A DNA stretch of 64,000 bases from Mermis nigrescens (GCA_036768485.1 JAVLUZ010000154.1:31269286-31333285); one strand, 5' to 3'; shown: positions 22,158-34,597, counted from the first letter of the stretch. The notes: generated by a model from the letters alone, not told the origin. Program-made: numbers and translations.

Positions 22158-22530
22158 ATAGTCCATTTCACGGAACCTTAAGTCTGTTTCACACAAGTTC
22201 GGTCATAAATTTCAAAACTATCTCCGACAATAAGCCGACAGATTGCTATTAAAGCATTGATCTTTAAATATAATTATCGTAACCCTCGGCTTATTGTCGA
22301 TTAAAATTCTTAGAATTTATGCACAAAGTTATGTAAATCAGACTATAGTGCATGGAACTCAATTTTCAGTGATGAACCGAACAGCTGCAAAAGTGGTTTC
22401 TAGGTTGCTTACTGTAACACAATTTGCATAGTCATTGCTATGCACAATATCGCAATTGCTGCTTCAGTTTAAACCACTTTTGACTCATGAATTGTAATCC
22501 ATGCACAAGGTTTCGTGAAACATATTATAG
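22158..22530 (+). mobile_element. Family F-like element split by a family E MITE
   Basis: The outer ends 'tatagtccatttcacggaacc' and 'aaggtttcgtgaaacatatta' are inverted to each other. The interior 'aagtggtttctaggttgc ... accacttttgactcatg' is a family F core. The E element at 22183-22347 sits inside. Confidence 0.55.
22183..22347 (+). mobile_element. Family E MITE nested in a family F-like element
   Basis: It starts AGTCTGTTTCACACAAGTTC and ends 'aagttatgtaaatcagactat'. The interior shows 'gccgacagattgctatt' and 'ataattatcgtaaccctcgg'. Confidence 0.65.
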
Positions 22531-23009
22531 AAACTTTCATAGCCGGTAGATGATGAGTAGAATAAATCTGTTTTTTTCCAAATAGATTTTTATCGAAATT
22601 CAAATCGTCCATCAAAATGTAATGCTAGTTGTATTTTTGTTCACATTCCTTAAAACAATACAAAATTTGAATAAACTAAACTGGCAGCAGTAAAATAAAG
22701 TTCCCTGTCAAGCTGCATTAAACATGTGAAAAAAAATAAATATTTTGGAAGTTTACACAATTATTAATGTGTCTGTGTACGATGAAAACAGTTGTTGCTG
22801 GTATCAATTCGGCGTGAAATTTATACCTGCAAACGCATACAAAACAACCACGACGAGTACGCCATCGGAAAACTTAATATTCCAACAGTACTTTTGCCTT
22901 GCAGGAAACTCGTTTTGGCATCGTTACAGACGCATAATACGAAGTTAAAGTATGCAGATTCGGCAGTATTACGTAAGTTAGCAGTGGTGCCTCCTCTCTG
23001 GTAAGAACC

Positions 23010-23480
23010 AGTGAACTTTTTTGAATTTTTCGGCGGCGGGCATCGTTTTATAATTATGCGAATCGCGGTGGTTGCTGGTGGTGTGATTACAATTTTTGAT
23101 TTTCGGCGGCCGCATTTTCGCGGAAATTCAGGTTTTACGATGAGCATTTTGTCGCCGCGCAAATAGGAAATTCGGCACGGTCTTACAACGAACGAACTTT
23201 AGTACGAAAGTATATGCAAGTGTCGAGAATTGCCTAGAAAATTTCTCAACGTCTCCTTAGGCGTATGTAAATTTGGACGATTACGGTAACACAACAGGTT
23301 AGCAAAATTCGGATATCTCGGACAACATCGAAAAGTGAATTCGGCTATAGCGTCCTGACCCCGTGCTAATTTATTCCGGCTGTTCGACCCACGCGACGGA
23401 ACCGCAGCCGTTTTTGCATCGGCGGGCCGGGCGACATGAGGGGTAAGTTGTATAAAATGCAAGGCGCTCCAGAAAGTAAA
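23010..23480. promoter_or_regulatory. G+C- and CpG-rich island, candidate promoter or unassigned exon
   Basis: It stands out from the AT-rich surroundings by 'ttcggcggcgggcatcg', 'cggcggccgcattttcgcgg', 'gtcgccgcgc' and 'gcatcggcgggccgggcgac', and belongs to no repeat family seen here. Open frames on the minus strand (22821-23162 and 23199-23657) show no domain I recognise. It could be a 5' exon or promoter of a neighbouring gene, such as the missing first exon of Hr3 12 kb downstream. That is only a suggestion. Confidence 0.25.
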
Positions 23481-23979
23481 CCGGGGCCCAACCCGGTACT
23501 CCACAAACCTCATTTTCATAATTAGACGCAAATAAAGCATATCGATAGTAGTTTCAGTGAGATTCACACGATGGCTGAGTGTGGGTGAGACTGGAATTTC
23601 CTTACGACTTCTTGTGTTAATTTTGATGTAGTTTGATGCTTTAGTCACAAATATCAAGTAGGTAAAAACTTTTTTATAGACCTATGTACTGGTGTGTATT
23701 TCAGAGTATAGGTAGGTATATTAATTAATTCAAGTACGGTAAGATATTTAGGGTGTGTGTGTCAGCCACAACGACTTTTGAAATCGATCTATTTATTAGC
23801 CGAAATGCAGACTTGACAAAAATCGCACATTTTTTCTCGCAGAACCTTTGATCATAATGGGTACCTTATACTTTTTATACGCATACCGGTAAAAAATGAA
23901 TAGCTATCTTTATATGAAGCGAAACTTACACAAATTCAAAATCGCAGAGTATCTGAATTACTACATACATGTAGGTACA

Positions 23980-24330
23980 GCTTCAGAATTCTGGGAGTCA
24001 ACCCCGAAAATTTTTTGAAAAGTGCCTGTTTCGGTCATAAAAATCGTGGTTATATGTCAAAAGCACTGTTTTCGACGTTTTAGGTAAAGGTCATTCTTTC
24101 TAGAACATATATAAACATAGAAGCTTGAAAAACATTGAAAAAATTTGGGTTAATGAACGAAATGTGTGTACATACATACTCAAAAAATGAGTAGCGCTAA
24201 GCGCCGCACTTTTGACACTTTTAAGCTAAGTAAAATCGCTTAAAAAGCATATTTTCTACAATTTTTTCAGTACTCGACAATTCTGAAGGGCGGGGCTCAG
24301 CAGCCATCTTGGTAGGAGTCAACCCCCAAG
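23980..24330 (+). repeat. Family D element, diverged
   Basis: It starts 'cttcagaattctgggagtca' and carries 'gcctgtttcggtcataaaaa', 'gtagcgctaagcgccgcac' and 'agtcaacccccaag', the order of family D. Confidence 0.5.
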
Positions 24331-24410
24331 ATCATATATGATTATCACCAGTTCCACTTCAGATTGTCTATACATGTATGTTGGGATCCTTTGAGTGTTC
24401 GCCAAGTGTT

Positions 24411-24625
24411 ATAGTCTGTTTCATTTACCTTTGCGGTTTTTTCGAATTTCATTCGCATGAATCAAGCTACATAAGTAGTTTAAACTTTTGATGCAGTAAT
24501 GCGGTTTGGCAATTGCAAGCGTCTCACCGTAACTCGATATACTGTAGAATATCAAGTTTAAATCACTTTTGTAGGCACTTTAAATTTTTTCAAAAACCCC
24601 AAAGTCTAATGAAGCAGACTATAGT
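24411..24625 (+). mobile_element. Family F MITE (about 215 bp)
   Basis: TATAGTCTGTTTCATTTACC at the left and 'aatgaagcagactatag' at the right, with the interior matching the copy at 21021 ('agctacataagtagtttaaa', 'ctcgatatactgtagaata'). Confidence 0.72.
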
Positions 24626-26692
24626 TTACTATAATAAACAAAACTTAAGTAGAAAAACCTAAGTTTTATTGAACCTGCCGTCTTCCTCCTGATTTTAAAT
24701 CGAAATAATCACATATCGCCTCGCAGTGTTAGCTTGGATAGAGAACTACCTATTGCGATTTATCGATATTAAGAGAACAAATCCATGCTCTGCGGTGAAA
24801 CAAGAGTAAGTTAAATTTTTGCACAAATACATATGATGAGAAAATGAAGATTAGCTGAGTCGATTAAGTGTAGTAACTTTTACAAACACAAAGTCTAAAC
24901 TTTTACTGAATTAATTTACTCGGAGTCAACTCTAAAGATTAAGCTGATATTTTTAGCAATTTATTTTGTTACATATTTTGTCCTCAGCGAGTGTAAAATG
25001 ACAGAAGGTATTAAAGAAATGAAAAGCATTTTATCAGTTCTTTTTAGCGCCTGATTACAATGAAGCATATTTTCACTTAAAAAGTACTACCACGTTTAGA
25101 ACTGACTCATCATATTCATTTGTATATGAATGCTTCTCGAGTTAGTATGTGTGCTTGTACGTAATTTACAGAATTTTGTTGCTTAGAATAATAAAAAACG
25201 AGAAATTAAAATGGAGACCAATTGGCTCTCGTCGCATTAAGCGTTACCTATAATGTGAGAGCACCCTGACTGAAATCTCTATGCTCAGTAATTTTACAGA
25301 TATTTTGCTATCCCGCATGCTTTTTATGATTATTTTAATAATACATATGCATTAATTGTTGACACCAGTTTCATTGCATGTGCTTGCGCGCATTTAACTT
25401 ATTTTTTACGCTTATATGTTACTTTATAGTGTAACTAATTTTTAACAAAAGTAATCTTTGACAAATTTTTTTAAAATTGTTGTTGAATTCTGCACTGCCG
25501 TTTTACTTGCATTTAAAACGGCAGCTGCTAAATTGCACTATAAAAAATTACAAAAATGTGACATAATAAGCTGTGAGGGGACGTTAATAAATTTTATATC
25601 AAGCTGAATTTAAATATTGTACATTTCACTCATATTTTTATCACGTGCTATGTGTCTAAGAAATCAAGAATTCTGTATTACGTAATTTTGAAGACTTTCT
25701 GTATATCCTTATAGACACCTGTTTTATTTGGCAAGTCGTATTTTCTGACTAGTTCATTTCGCATGCACGAGTTTTCGATTTTTCGCGTGATGTTTTACAG
25801 GGCGCGCAATTAGGTTAAATTTTTTCCATTGCGATTTATCTTATGTACCATCTTCTGCCGGGCTAGTAAAAGAAACAGGCGCGCAAAGTATAATTTCCAA
25901 AAAACTTTCTGGGGTACCGCCCGAAAAGTATATCGACCAAATTTTCCAATATTTCTTTTTTGTCTTTGCGATATTTTTAATGATGTTCGATATGTTTGCC
26001 ATTGCAACGTTAAAGCTATTCCGTCGCCATTTTTTCGTCACAAATCTACGAGAATATAAGCAAAAAAACGTTTTACAAATTCGTATACTGGGGACACGAC
26101 CCATTTCCGAATTAGAGCATCATTCTTCCCGCAGCACTCCTATTACACAATCAGACATATAGATACCTACATGGTTCTTTTTACTACTATGTACTGTAGT
26201 GACATTTTTGTGTACTTTAACCATCGTGTATGTACTGCCTGCAATATGTCCGCAGGGAAAATGACCGAATTTCACAACTTCGCATAAAAACTTGGTCGGC
26301 ATATGCCAAACGGCATTAAATCGCCCAATTTATTATGCGCCCGTTGAATAAAGAGTGTCACCCTGTGCCATCGTCACCTAGATTCTCATCGCGAATCGCA
26401 TAAATTTAATGAAATGCCAAAATTTGCATGGTTTTGCGCATTGCGTCTTAAATTTGCCTACCCAGTCACCCGTTCGTGTATTACTAAATTATACGGCATG
26501 CAGAAGAAATGAACGGGGTGCTCGACCTTGCGTTATACAAAAACATGCCCGAGGGTTACTGGGTCACGGTTTTTGGAACAACTTTATATTAGTGGGATGT
26601 TCGAGCGATTGTCTGCTGATTAAGCGTAGCGTAAAATTTGAATGTAAATCGATTTTTGAGTAAAGTACAAAATTTTATGTCTACGTGAAAAT
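24626..26692. other. Intergenic, no gene seen
   Basis: AT-rich. It holds a perfect 11-bp stem with an 8-nt loop at about 25494-25523 (CTGCCGTTTTA / TAAAACGGCAG). The open frames at 25810-26663 on both strands show no conserved features. Confidence 0.35.
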
Positions 26693-26700
26693 CAATAATC

Positions 26701-26913
26701 GGATCTAGTATACAATTTACCCACCACCGTTTTTTAGCCGATTCAAATAAGCTACAGTGACCAAACTTTACACAAAAATTATCAAAAACGTTCTGACTCG
26801 CATCAATAAAAATAGTGTTGGTCACTGTAGCTTATTTGAATCTACGGTGTTGGTCACTGTAGCTTATTTGAATCGGCTAAAAAACGGTGGCGGGTAAATT
26901 GTATACTAGATCC
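26701..26913. mobile_element. Fold-back MITE with 62-bp inverted termini and 8-bp duplication
   Basis: Termini are GGATCTAGTATACAATTTAC and its inverse. The inverted repeats extend 62 bp with one mismatch that I can see. A perfect 8-bp target duplication CAATAATC lies at 26693-26700 and 26914-26921. Inside the right half, a unit 'ggtcactgtagcttatttga' is duplicated in tandem. An 8-bp duplication suggests hAT, P or Merlin mobilisation. No transposase is present. Confidence 0.88.
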
Positions 26914-27254
26914 CAATAATCAACCTAACACTGTTCTCGAAATCTGAAAATCGTCGTCGGAGATCCGAAACCACTCACCTTTTTCCTTGTATGTATTATT
27001 TTTTACTTATGGCTCCGATTCTTGATTTCTCACTTTCACGGTTTTGATAAAAATTATAGATTTTTCAGAAATGGGACAATAAGAAACATGCCCGATAATA
27101 AACGATTTGCTTAATTTTAGTTTAATTTCTTTATGAAATCGTGACAATGAAAACAATGCAGTTATTTTTCCTCATAATTATTTATTATAAAGATAGTCCT
27201 GCAAAGTCAAACAAATTGATCCTTCAGAACCGACCACGATGTCTGACTGGCACA

Positions 27255-27825
27255 TCCAGATACGCACGTGGAACTTTGAATGGTCTCTAGACCATACGTG
27301 GGCAGCAAGAAAATTCTGGGGGGGGTGCAAGATTTTTTTGAAGGTCAAAAAATGGCCTTAAAAATTGTGGTATGGCGATAAAAACACCATTTTTCGACGT
27401 TTCTCATCAAGCACTATCCAATGGCATCAAAAATTTGCGAAAAAAACGAAAAAAATTTTCAAAAATTGAATTCTGGGGGGTATTTTGATTTCTGGGGGGT
27501 ATTTTGGTTTCTGGGGGGTGCATACTCCCCCAAACCCCCCCACGCCCAGGTGTTGTCTAGACCCCCAGCCCATAATGGAAAAATAGGGAATTTTTGAGGG
27601 AAAAATAAGGCAAATTGGAGGTCAAAAGTGAATAGAAATAAAAATTATTCTGCGAAAGACTTGCAACTAATCAAAAACTGCGAATCAACTTCGTCTTTAT
27701 TCTTCTTATGATATACCTATATCAAATTTTGACGCCATTTCGGCTCAAAAAAATTGTATGAATGACCCCCAAGACTGGCTGACCCCAAACCGGCACTACT
27801 GTGCATCTATAGTCACATTCATAGA
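27255..27825 (-). repeat. Family C element (reverse) interrupted by a family A MITE
   Basis: The left piece 'tacgcacgtggaactttg' and the piece after 27562 ('gacccccagcccataatggaa', 'aataaggcaaattggaggtc') together make a reverse family C copy. It ends 'gaccccaaaccggcac'. Confidence 0.6.
27293..27554 (-). mobile_element. Family A hAT-like MITE (262 bp) nested in family C
   Basis: Target duplications CTCTAGAC at 27285-27292 and GTCTAGAC at 27555-27562 (7 of 8 match). Termini are CATACGTGGGCAGC...CGCCCAGGTGT. It is the same length as the copy at 55342. Confidence 0.82.
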
Positions 27826-27829
27826 TGCA

Positions 27830-28260
27830 TGGCATTGCCGATCTGTAGGGATTCAGCCGGTTCCGGAGGGGGGACTAAAAATTAATTTTTTCGGCCAAGA
27901 TGACCTCAAAAATTGGCATAAATGCGAAATATCGTAAACTACGTCTTTTCACTTCGTGGTCAATTTCAAACGCATTTGAAGGGAATTTTCAATTTCCATT
28001 CATTTTGACCTTCATTTCGTCTTATTTTTCTCAGAAAATTCATTACTCGTACTTGTGAATTCTGAAAGATCAAGATTACACATGCATATGGGGATCTGGG
28101 GGGTCTGAATCTCCAAAAGTCCGATGGACCCCCAAAAATCGATAGACCTCCAGAATTGAAATTTTGGTGCTATCTTTGACGATTTTGCCCCCATCGGACC
28201 CCAGAATTTTGTAGCTGCCCATGTATGGCTTAGACCGCATTCCCTACGTGCAAGTCTGTT
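27830..28260 (+). repeat. Family C element interrupted by a family B MITE
   Basis: Family C begins 'atgcatggcattgccgatct' with 'aagatgacctcaaaaattgg'. A family B copy occupies about 28083-28227 ('acatgcatatggggatctgg' to 'gctgcccatgtatgg'). The C end 'cctacgtgcaagtctg' follows. Confidence 0.5.
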
Positions 28261-29344
28261 CACATCCATGAGCATCCAAGTGGTTTTAAGACATAAGCAC
28301 AACGAAAAGCTTTGAATTTGTGAATTTTAGAAAGTGAATATTATATTTTTTGCATAGAGCTGAGCGAAAAATTGAGCCTAATTATGTTCTAGCAAGTCTG
28401 TAGCCCCGAGGGCGTCTGCGGTTTCCGGTTTATGTTTATATCGCGCATCGGTTCCCGAAGAAGAATAATCTAGCAGAGTAAGTAAAGTATTAAGCGAAAC
28501 ATCGTGAACATACATGCACAATATACCTGTATTACAATTCAATGGTTACGTTAAACCGGGTATAGCTCAGGCAGTGTCTGGTAAACAAAAAACCAATGAA
28601 CTTTTTTCTAATGAATTGCTCGCGAACAGCAAAATACAAACTAAAACTAATGTGATGCACAGTGTGTGCATATAATTCGGCAATCCTTGTACGGTACTGT
28701 ATGTGACTAATTCCAAAACGAAATCGGTATAGTGCTCTTCTGTATTCATATGATATCACGCGGGGAACACAAACGGGCAAATAGTTTCCTTACGCTGTAA
28801 TTGAAGTGACTAGTAATTTAAAACTAAGTTTTTTAATGATTTTACACGCCTACAGTGGATGCGCCGTACGCAACCTTTTACCCGCTGATGTACATAATGT
28901 AATACCTACTTATTTGTACCTACCAACTGCTCAGCTCATGTTAAATGATATCAAATGCAACCGATCATGCAAACATATATTTAATCAATTCATTTGCATT
29001 TGCTGTGCTACATAATGATTGAGCACAGATTTTAATATATTTTTCAAAATTTTGATTTTGCGGATCAGGACCGTAATTCTGTGCAATACGAATCGCCTCA
29101 GAGATCAGCAAATGCGTAAGAATGAGTTTGCAATATGGCTTTCATTTCTGTCTTAGTTAAATTCAAAGCTGTGAATTGTAGAAAGTATCATTTATTATTT
29201 TGACATTTTAATTATTTTTTAAGAATAATTTTACATTGATTGTAGATTTTAATTTTTTCTTTGTTTTCTTTTTTCAGTTTTAAAATTATCTACTTATCTT
29301 TTCTTGGTTTTATATTATTTTTTGTTTTATTTATCTTTTTCCTG
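28261..29344. other. Intergenic, no gene seen
   Basis: AT-rich, with short open frames on both strands that show no domain features. Confidence 0.35.
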
Positions 29345-29456
29345 TTTAGAGGCAGTCTAGCCAGTTAGACTGGTGCCGCTAGGTTGCAGTGATAGTCAGA
29401 GGATTAAAGGCACGAAAGTGTAGCAACCTAGTTCCTCTCCGATGACCTCGCCTGCT
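29345..29456. other. Compact island of nested inverted repeats, possibly a structured RNA
   Basis: Within about 110 bp are GCAGTCTAG/CTAGACTGGTGC-type pairing, a perfect CTAGGTTGC...GCAACCTAG pair enclosing about 45 nt, and AGAGGA...TCCTCT interleaved with it. It is richer in G+C than its flanks and occurs once in the window. It does not fold as a tRNA by eye. Confidence 0.3.
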
Positions 29457-30199
29457 TAAATGATTTTTTTACATGTTTTTTGTATATTTTTTCTGTAGAT
29501 ACTCTTGCTTACCTTCTCCACCTTTCACTTAAACTCTTGCGCCCCATAAAACATATTATTACTCATAATAAAATGTTTTTACGTACATTTGTGCTATTTC
29601 TCGCGCCCTTTTGTTTCTTTCATACTGACAGCAACAGCATGCTTCACTTCTACCTCTTCCCTTTTTGACCATTTGTCTATTATTATTTTTTCTTTACTAA
29701 TATATTTTTTCTCGTTTTCTTGTCGCATTGATGACTTTTATTATTTTCCTAATTATAAATGCAAAATGAGCTCTCGATTTCGTTGGCGCTACCAAGCGAT
29801 TTTTTGTACTGCTGAAGAAAACAAATACTGTACTATAAGGATCCATGGCGTATCATGTTACCGCGCTCCAGCATAAGGCTTTGACCTAAGTCTGGCACAG
29901 AGGATATAAGCCTAAAATCTTACTAGAAAACATAAAGGGAAACTAATGCGACTCGAGATAAAAATGGAGTTGTTACGCTATAGATTTCCAGGAAACCATT
30001 ACACATGAAAACTTTTTATACTATTCGGAAAAACTTTTAATTTTTTGAGCCATGAATGATTGGCAGGATTACACTGATAAATGTACCTAAACGTACGAAT
30101 AGCCACTTAAATAAGGTAAAACACTCGGCAATGGGCATCATATGTATATAGGCAAGATCTTATTTCTGGATGCCCAAAAGGCTTTCACAAGTCAAGAAA

Positions 30200-30540
30200 G
30201 GATAAATGTCGATGCATGGGCAAAAAATATCAGTTTTGACGTTTCTCATCATGGTCTATCCAATAGCACAAAAATTGCAAAAAAACCAAAGGAACTTTTT
30301 AGCGATCGAGCTTATTTCTCACGAACCTAGCTAATTTTATGTTTTTTTGTTTTCTTCTTAATCCTTCTATGTTTCTAGATAGTTCTACTAACCACAGATG
30401 CATACATTGGCCGGCCTGGGGGAGGGGGTCAGTCGGAGTGATCAGCGTGAGTGCTTTCTTGTGCCAAAATGACTTCAAAAACTTGTATAAAGCGCTGCTT
30501 TTAAGCTTTATCAAGAAGTGCATTTTCAATTGAAGTGGTT
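30200..30540. repeat. Fragments of families A (reverse) and C
   Basis: 'gacgtttctcatcatggtct', 'caatagcacaaaaattgc' (family A, about 30205-30300), then 'cacagatgcatacattggcc' and 'aaaatgacttcaaaa' (family C, about 30395-30500). Confidence 0.45.
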
Positions 30541-30829
30541 TTAGTAAGCGTCCTCAATGTCCACGTTATCAAAATGACATTAATTTTTAAAATAAATTTT
30601 TCAGTATAACATCCTTGTTAAATTTTTGTATTCTCCAATTATTCTGGCAGAGACTTTTGTGTTGAAGCCATGAAAGCATTTTTAACCTCACTGGCAATAT
30701 TGAGATAAAAAATCGAAATTAGCTTATGTCAAAATTTTCTCCTTTGGCAGAAGAAATCAAAACATTCTTTCACTATCAAAACAACCCGCCGAAGTTTCAA
30801 AGAGAATATTAATTGTCAAAAAAATCTTC

Positions 30830-33443
30830 CGATGGAACAAAAAGGACGAACATACTTGGAATAACGCATCATTGAGGAACTAAAAGGAGGGGTAGGGAAA
30901 AGTTGAATCTACTAAAAATTAGACTTCAACTAAAAAACGCTAAAATTCGGAGTGTTTTTTGCGGCCTGCTGAAGAGACTTGCACCTCCGACGTAAAAATG
31001 AAAAACATGAATAGCTTATCCCTAGAAAAGAAGTGATCACTAAATCAATAAACGACATAATGTACATTCTTACGCTACATGGGACGCATTGCTATAGAGC
31101 AGCAATTAACAAGATGAACTGCTTGTCAAAATTCATTTATGAAGCCATTGATGATTAACTAAATATTGCTATTCGTATTTGTTTATATATGGAAAGAGAA
31201 ATTTAATATTGATAAGAAACGAAATCAGTTATTAAAATACATCACAGCTTCTTCATAATCTCTTTTTCAGAGCGAGCGAACAATCTTTTGTGGAACCATT
31301 CTTTTTTTAGAAGCCGCAAAATAAACTTCGATTTTTTGCGTTTTCAGCGGAAGTCAAATTTTTAGTAGATTCTTACAACTTACATAACCGTACATAGGCA
31401 ACTTTTCCCTAGTCCCCTCCTTCTAGTTCCTTAATTATGCGTAATTCCATGTATATTCGTCTTTTTTGTTCTATCGGAGCATTTTTCTTTGCTTGTACCT
31501 CACTTTTTATTAGCATGGTTTGAGTAAAGCAATTCGTAAATACATTTGGTAACATGCCACAGTAATGACAGCAGTCCAATAATGCGGAAAGCAAGGTTAT
31601 TCTGAACATCAGCATTACCTTTTTTAAACAAGACAACCTTACCTTATTCAAACAGATCAAATCTTTTCAACGTAAACTTTACACAAGTACTGGGTGTAAA
31701 GAACACTTGCACTCATATTTGTAATCTGGACGGTACATAGAACATCAAAAAATTTAGCTCCTGCAACGCTCAAACTAAGATTAATTTTCAGTGTAAACTT
31801 TACGCAATTACTGCGTGTAAAGACAACACAGTCAGATTCGTAATCCTGACCTTACGGAACATATTTTGAAAAGAATTAAGGTTTTGCAACGCTCTGGAAG
31901 TAAAATAAATTTGTATTTACACATCAACAATAAAGAATAGTGTAAACCTTACACAACTACTGGGTGTAGAGAAAACTAACAGTCAGATTCGTAATTCTGA
32001 TGTTGCATAGAACATTTTGAAAAAATACGCTTCTGCAATGCTCTAGAACTAAAATTAATTTTAGTGTAAGCTTTACACAACTACTGAGTTAAAAAAATTT
32101 ACCAGTCAGATTTGTAATCCTGACATTACGTGAACATTTTTATAAAAATTTCATATTCTATAATGTTCTGGAAGCAAAATGAATTTTTAGTGTAAACTTT
32201 GCACGTCTACTATAAATCAATAGTGTTAACTTTACACAATAATGATTGTAGAGAAAACTAACTGTCAGGCTCGTAATTCTGACGTTACGGAGAACATTCT
32301 GGAAAAAAGTAAACGTTTCGCAACGCTCTGGAAGTAAAATGAATTAATAATGTAATTTTCATACCTCAACGATCACTCAATATTCGGCGTAATTAAACGC
32401 GCTTACGTGCACGCGTGAATCTCGATGTTTAGTATATTTTTATAATTAGTATCGTGTCTGCCAACTTATGTCGAGATAAGGTGACCGACACAAACTTAAA
32501 CGTCTTTTTTTACCCAAAGTTGGAACTTTACACCTCCAGAAATAACTCAGCATTGAGTGTAAAGAAACGCTACCAAGTGCGATGTGTAATCAACGACATG
32601 TACCTTATTTTTAAAAAAGTTTGCACCATTAAATTCATAACCGGAGTAGTTGCCAGGCAAAAAAAATAGGCAACAACGTATTTTTTACCCCAAATTTTAA
32701 ATTTTACACCATTTGAAATAAACTCAGTATTGAGTTTAAAGAAACGCGCCCAAGTGCGATGTGTAAGTCTTGAGACGTACTTCAATTTTTATAATACTTT
32801 GCACTTTCTGATTTATAACCGACGTTGTTAACAAACTGCAAGAAGGTGAAAATGTGTTTTTTTTGCGTCCACCTCTTGTGTGTAAATTTTAAACCGCCAA
32901 AACTAATTCCGTATCGTTCTTACACAAACGCAGTCAACTTCACCGTGTAGCCCTTAAACCATAGTACTTTTCCATTAATAGGTTTTTGAAGACTCTTATA
33001 CGGAAAATTTGGCAGACATAAACAAGTCGAGAACTCGAGTAAAATTTGTCTTTACACTCCTATTTTTTGGCACTCTTTTCACTCCCCCTCAAGAAATAAT
33101 GCAAAATCAAAAAAAACAACAAAATGGTGTTTTAGATAATTTGATTCTCTACAATTCTTTATTATCAGATCTTCTAAGGCTTCCACACGGAGTTGTGTAC
33201 AAGATGGGTAAAAAAACCGTCACAGGGTTGTAGATGTTATGACGTTACGCCAAAACTTTACATGCTCGTTGCACACTCGGTATAGAATTTAAACAAAAAC
33301 TAAAAAACCTCCATCGAGTTTTTCATTATCTATCCGTTAAAAAAACCGCACCTCCCAGATGTGTCCCATTATAGCTGGGGAGGGTAGACATATGTTGGGG
33401 TACCCAAGTATATTTTAGGTACGCGCTAACGCGCTACATATGA
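30830..33443 (+). repeat. Family X element, copy 2 (about 2.6 kb)
   Basis: Diverged inverted arms lie at about 30830-30985 and 31296-31480 ('gatggaacaaaaaggacgaa' against 'cgtcttttttgttctatcgg', with the 'ctaaaaggaggggtag' block in both). Then come tandem modules with 'gtgtaaactttacac' landmarks at about 31676, 31795, 31940, 32065 and 32222, each with 'cagtcagattcgtaat(c/t)ctga' and 'gaacattttgaaaa'. The right end is 'aaaccgcacctcccag', then 'gtacccaagtatattttagg' and GCGCTAACGCGCTAC. It has no coding capacity. Confidence 0.65.
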
Positions 33444-33849
33444 TTATCCAGCAAGACGTTTAACAACCATAGTTTCAATTCGCTTAAGGATCCTTGTAAA
33501 TCAATGTCCTGATTTCTCAGTTTCATCGATATGATGGAAAAAATCAGTTAATTAACGTCACGAAGCTATCAAGGACAGATAAAATTTTGCCTTTTTTTTG
33601 CGAAATTCTTTCGTCGTGTTTTAATTTATCTCGTTTTTCATACCTTTTTTTCATTAACTTCTTATAGATCATTGATCGAGACTAAAATACTAAAACGTGA
33701 ATGAATCGTAATAGTAAGCTTAAATAAAGATACCAAATGAAATTTAAGGATGAGATATACCTATAAAATGTTGACTGTATTTGTCAATCATGTATATTGC
33801 CATATTGTATTGATATTTACACAGAAACGAATTGGGGACTATATGCGCA

Positions 33850-34110
33850 CTATGGCCGCCGGTTTAGGGTGGTCAAATGTCGACATTTTTGAGCCAAAAT
33901 GACGCTAAAAACTGGTATAAAACTGGTATAAATGCTAAAATAGCTTTGAAACTACGTTAATCTACAGTTTCTGGTCAATTTCAAACATTTTTGTAGAAAA
34001 ATTTCCATTCGGTTTTTAGTTTTCATTTTGCATCTTTTTTTCAGAAAACTTTTTATTTGTCCATTCTGAAGAGACTAGACCCCCAAACCCCGCACTTGCA
34101 TGTCTCGTGG
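33850..34110 (+). repeat. Family C element
   Basis: 'atggccgccggtttagggtg', 'aaaatgacgctaaaaactgg' (with a short duplication of 'aaactggtataa'), ending 'cttgcatgtctcgtggg'. Confidence 0.6.
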
Positions 34111-34121
34111 GCAGGGCACTA

Positions 34122-34395
34122 GATGCACAGCATGGGCCGGTCTTGAGGGTGGGGGGAGTTAGGCAGAGAGCTTTTCTCGGCAGAACGGCCTTAAAAACCG
34201 AAATAAATGGCAACATGGCGAGAACTTGTTAATCCTTAGTTTCTGATCAGATTCACTTAATTTTGCAGGAGAAATTTTGATTTTCACTCGTTTTTGGCCT
34301 TCATTTCGCCTTATTTTCCTTAGAAACTTTCGAGTTTTCTATTCCGGGAATCTAGATACCCCCAATCCCCATGGTGCCTGCCTGCAGCCCATTAA
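34122..34395 (+). repeat. Family C element, directly after the previous copy
   Basis: It starts 'agatgcacagcatgggccgg' and ends 'catggtgcctgcctgcagcc'. The same landmarks occur in the same orientation as the copy at 33850. Confidence 0.6.
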
Positions 34396-34597
34396 CCCAA
34401 CGTGCTATATTGAATCTAACTTTAGATTCATCAATGATACAGTGCGACGTTGCACAATTGAATTGACCGTGAACGTAACGCAGTCGTATCTCAAATTCAT
34501 TCTTGCAAAGCAACTGCATAACTGAGCTTTAATCCCATAAACACAAACGCGTATGCTAGTTTTTCTTATCGCTGAGAAGGCACTGGACCTCTAATTA

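Noticed and set aside
29353..29430. tRNA-like arms
   Set aside because: Stem order and spacing do not make an acceptor, D, anticodon and T-arm set.
29480..29876. Two plus-strand frames rich in Phe/Leu/Ser
   Set aside because: Composition of T-rich DNA; no membrane topology or motif that would set them apart from chance.
31409..31660. 83-codon minus-strand frame
   Set aside because: It lies in the conserved inner part of family X and is interrupted in the equivalent stretch at 59469-59700.
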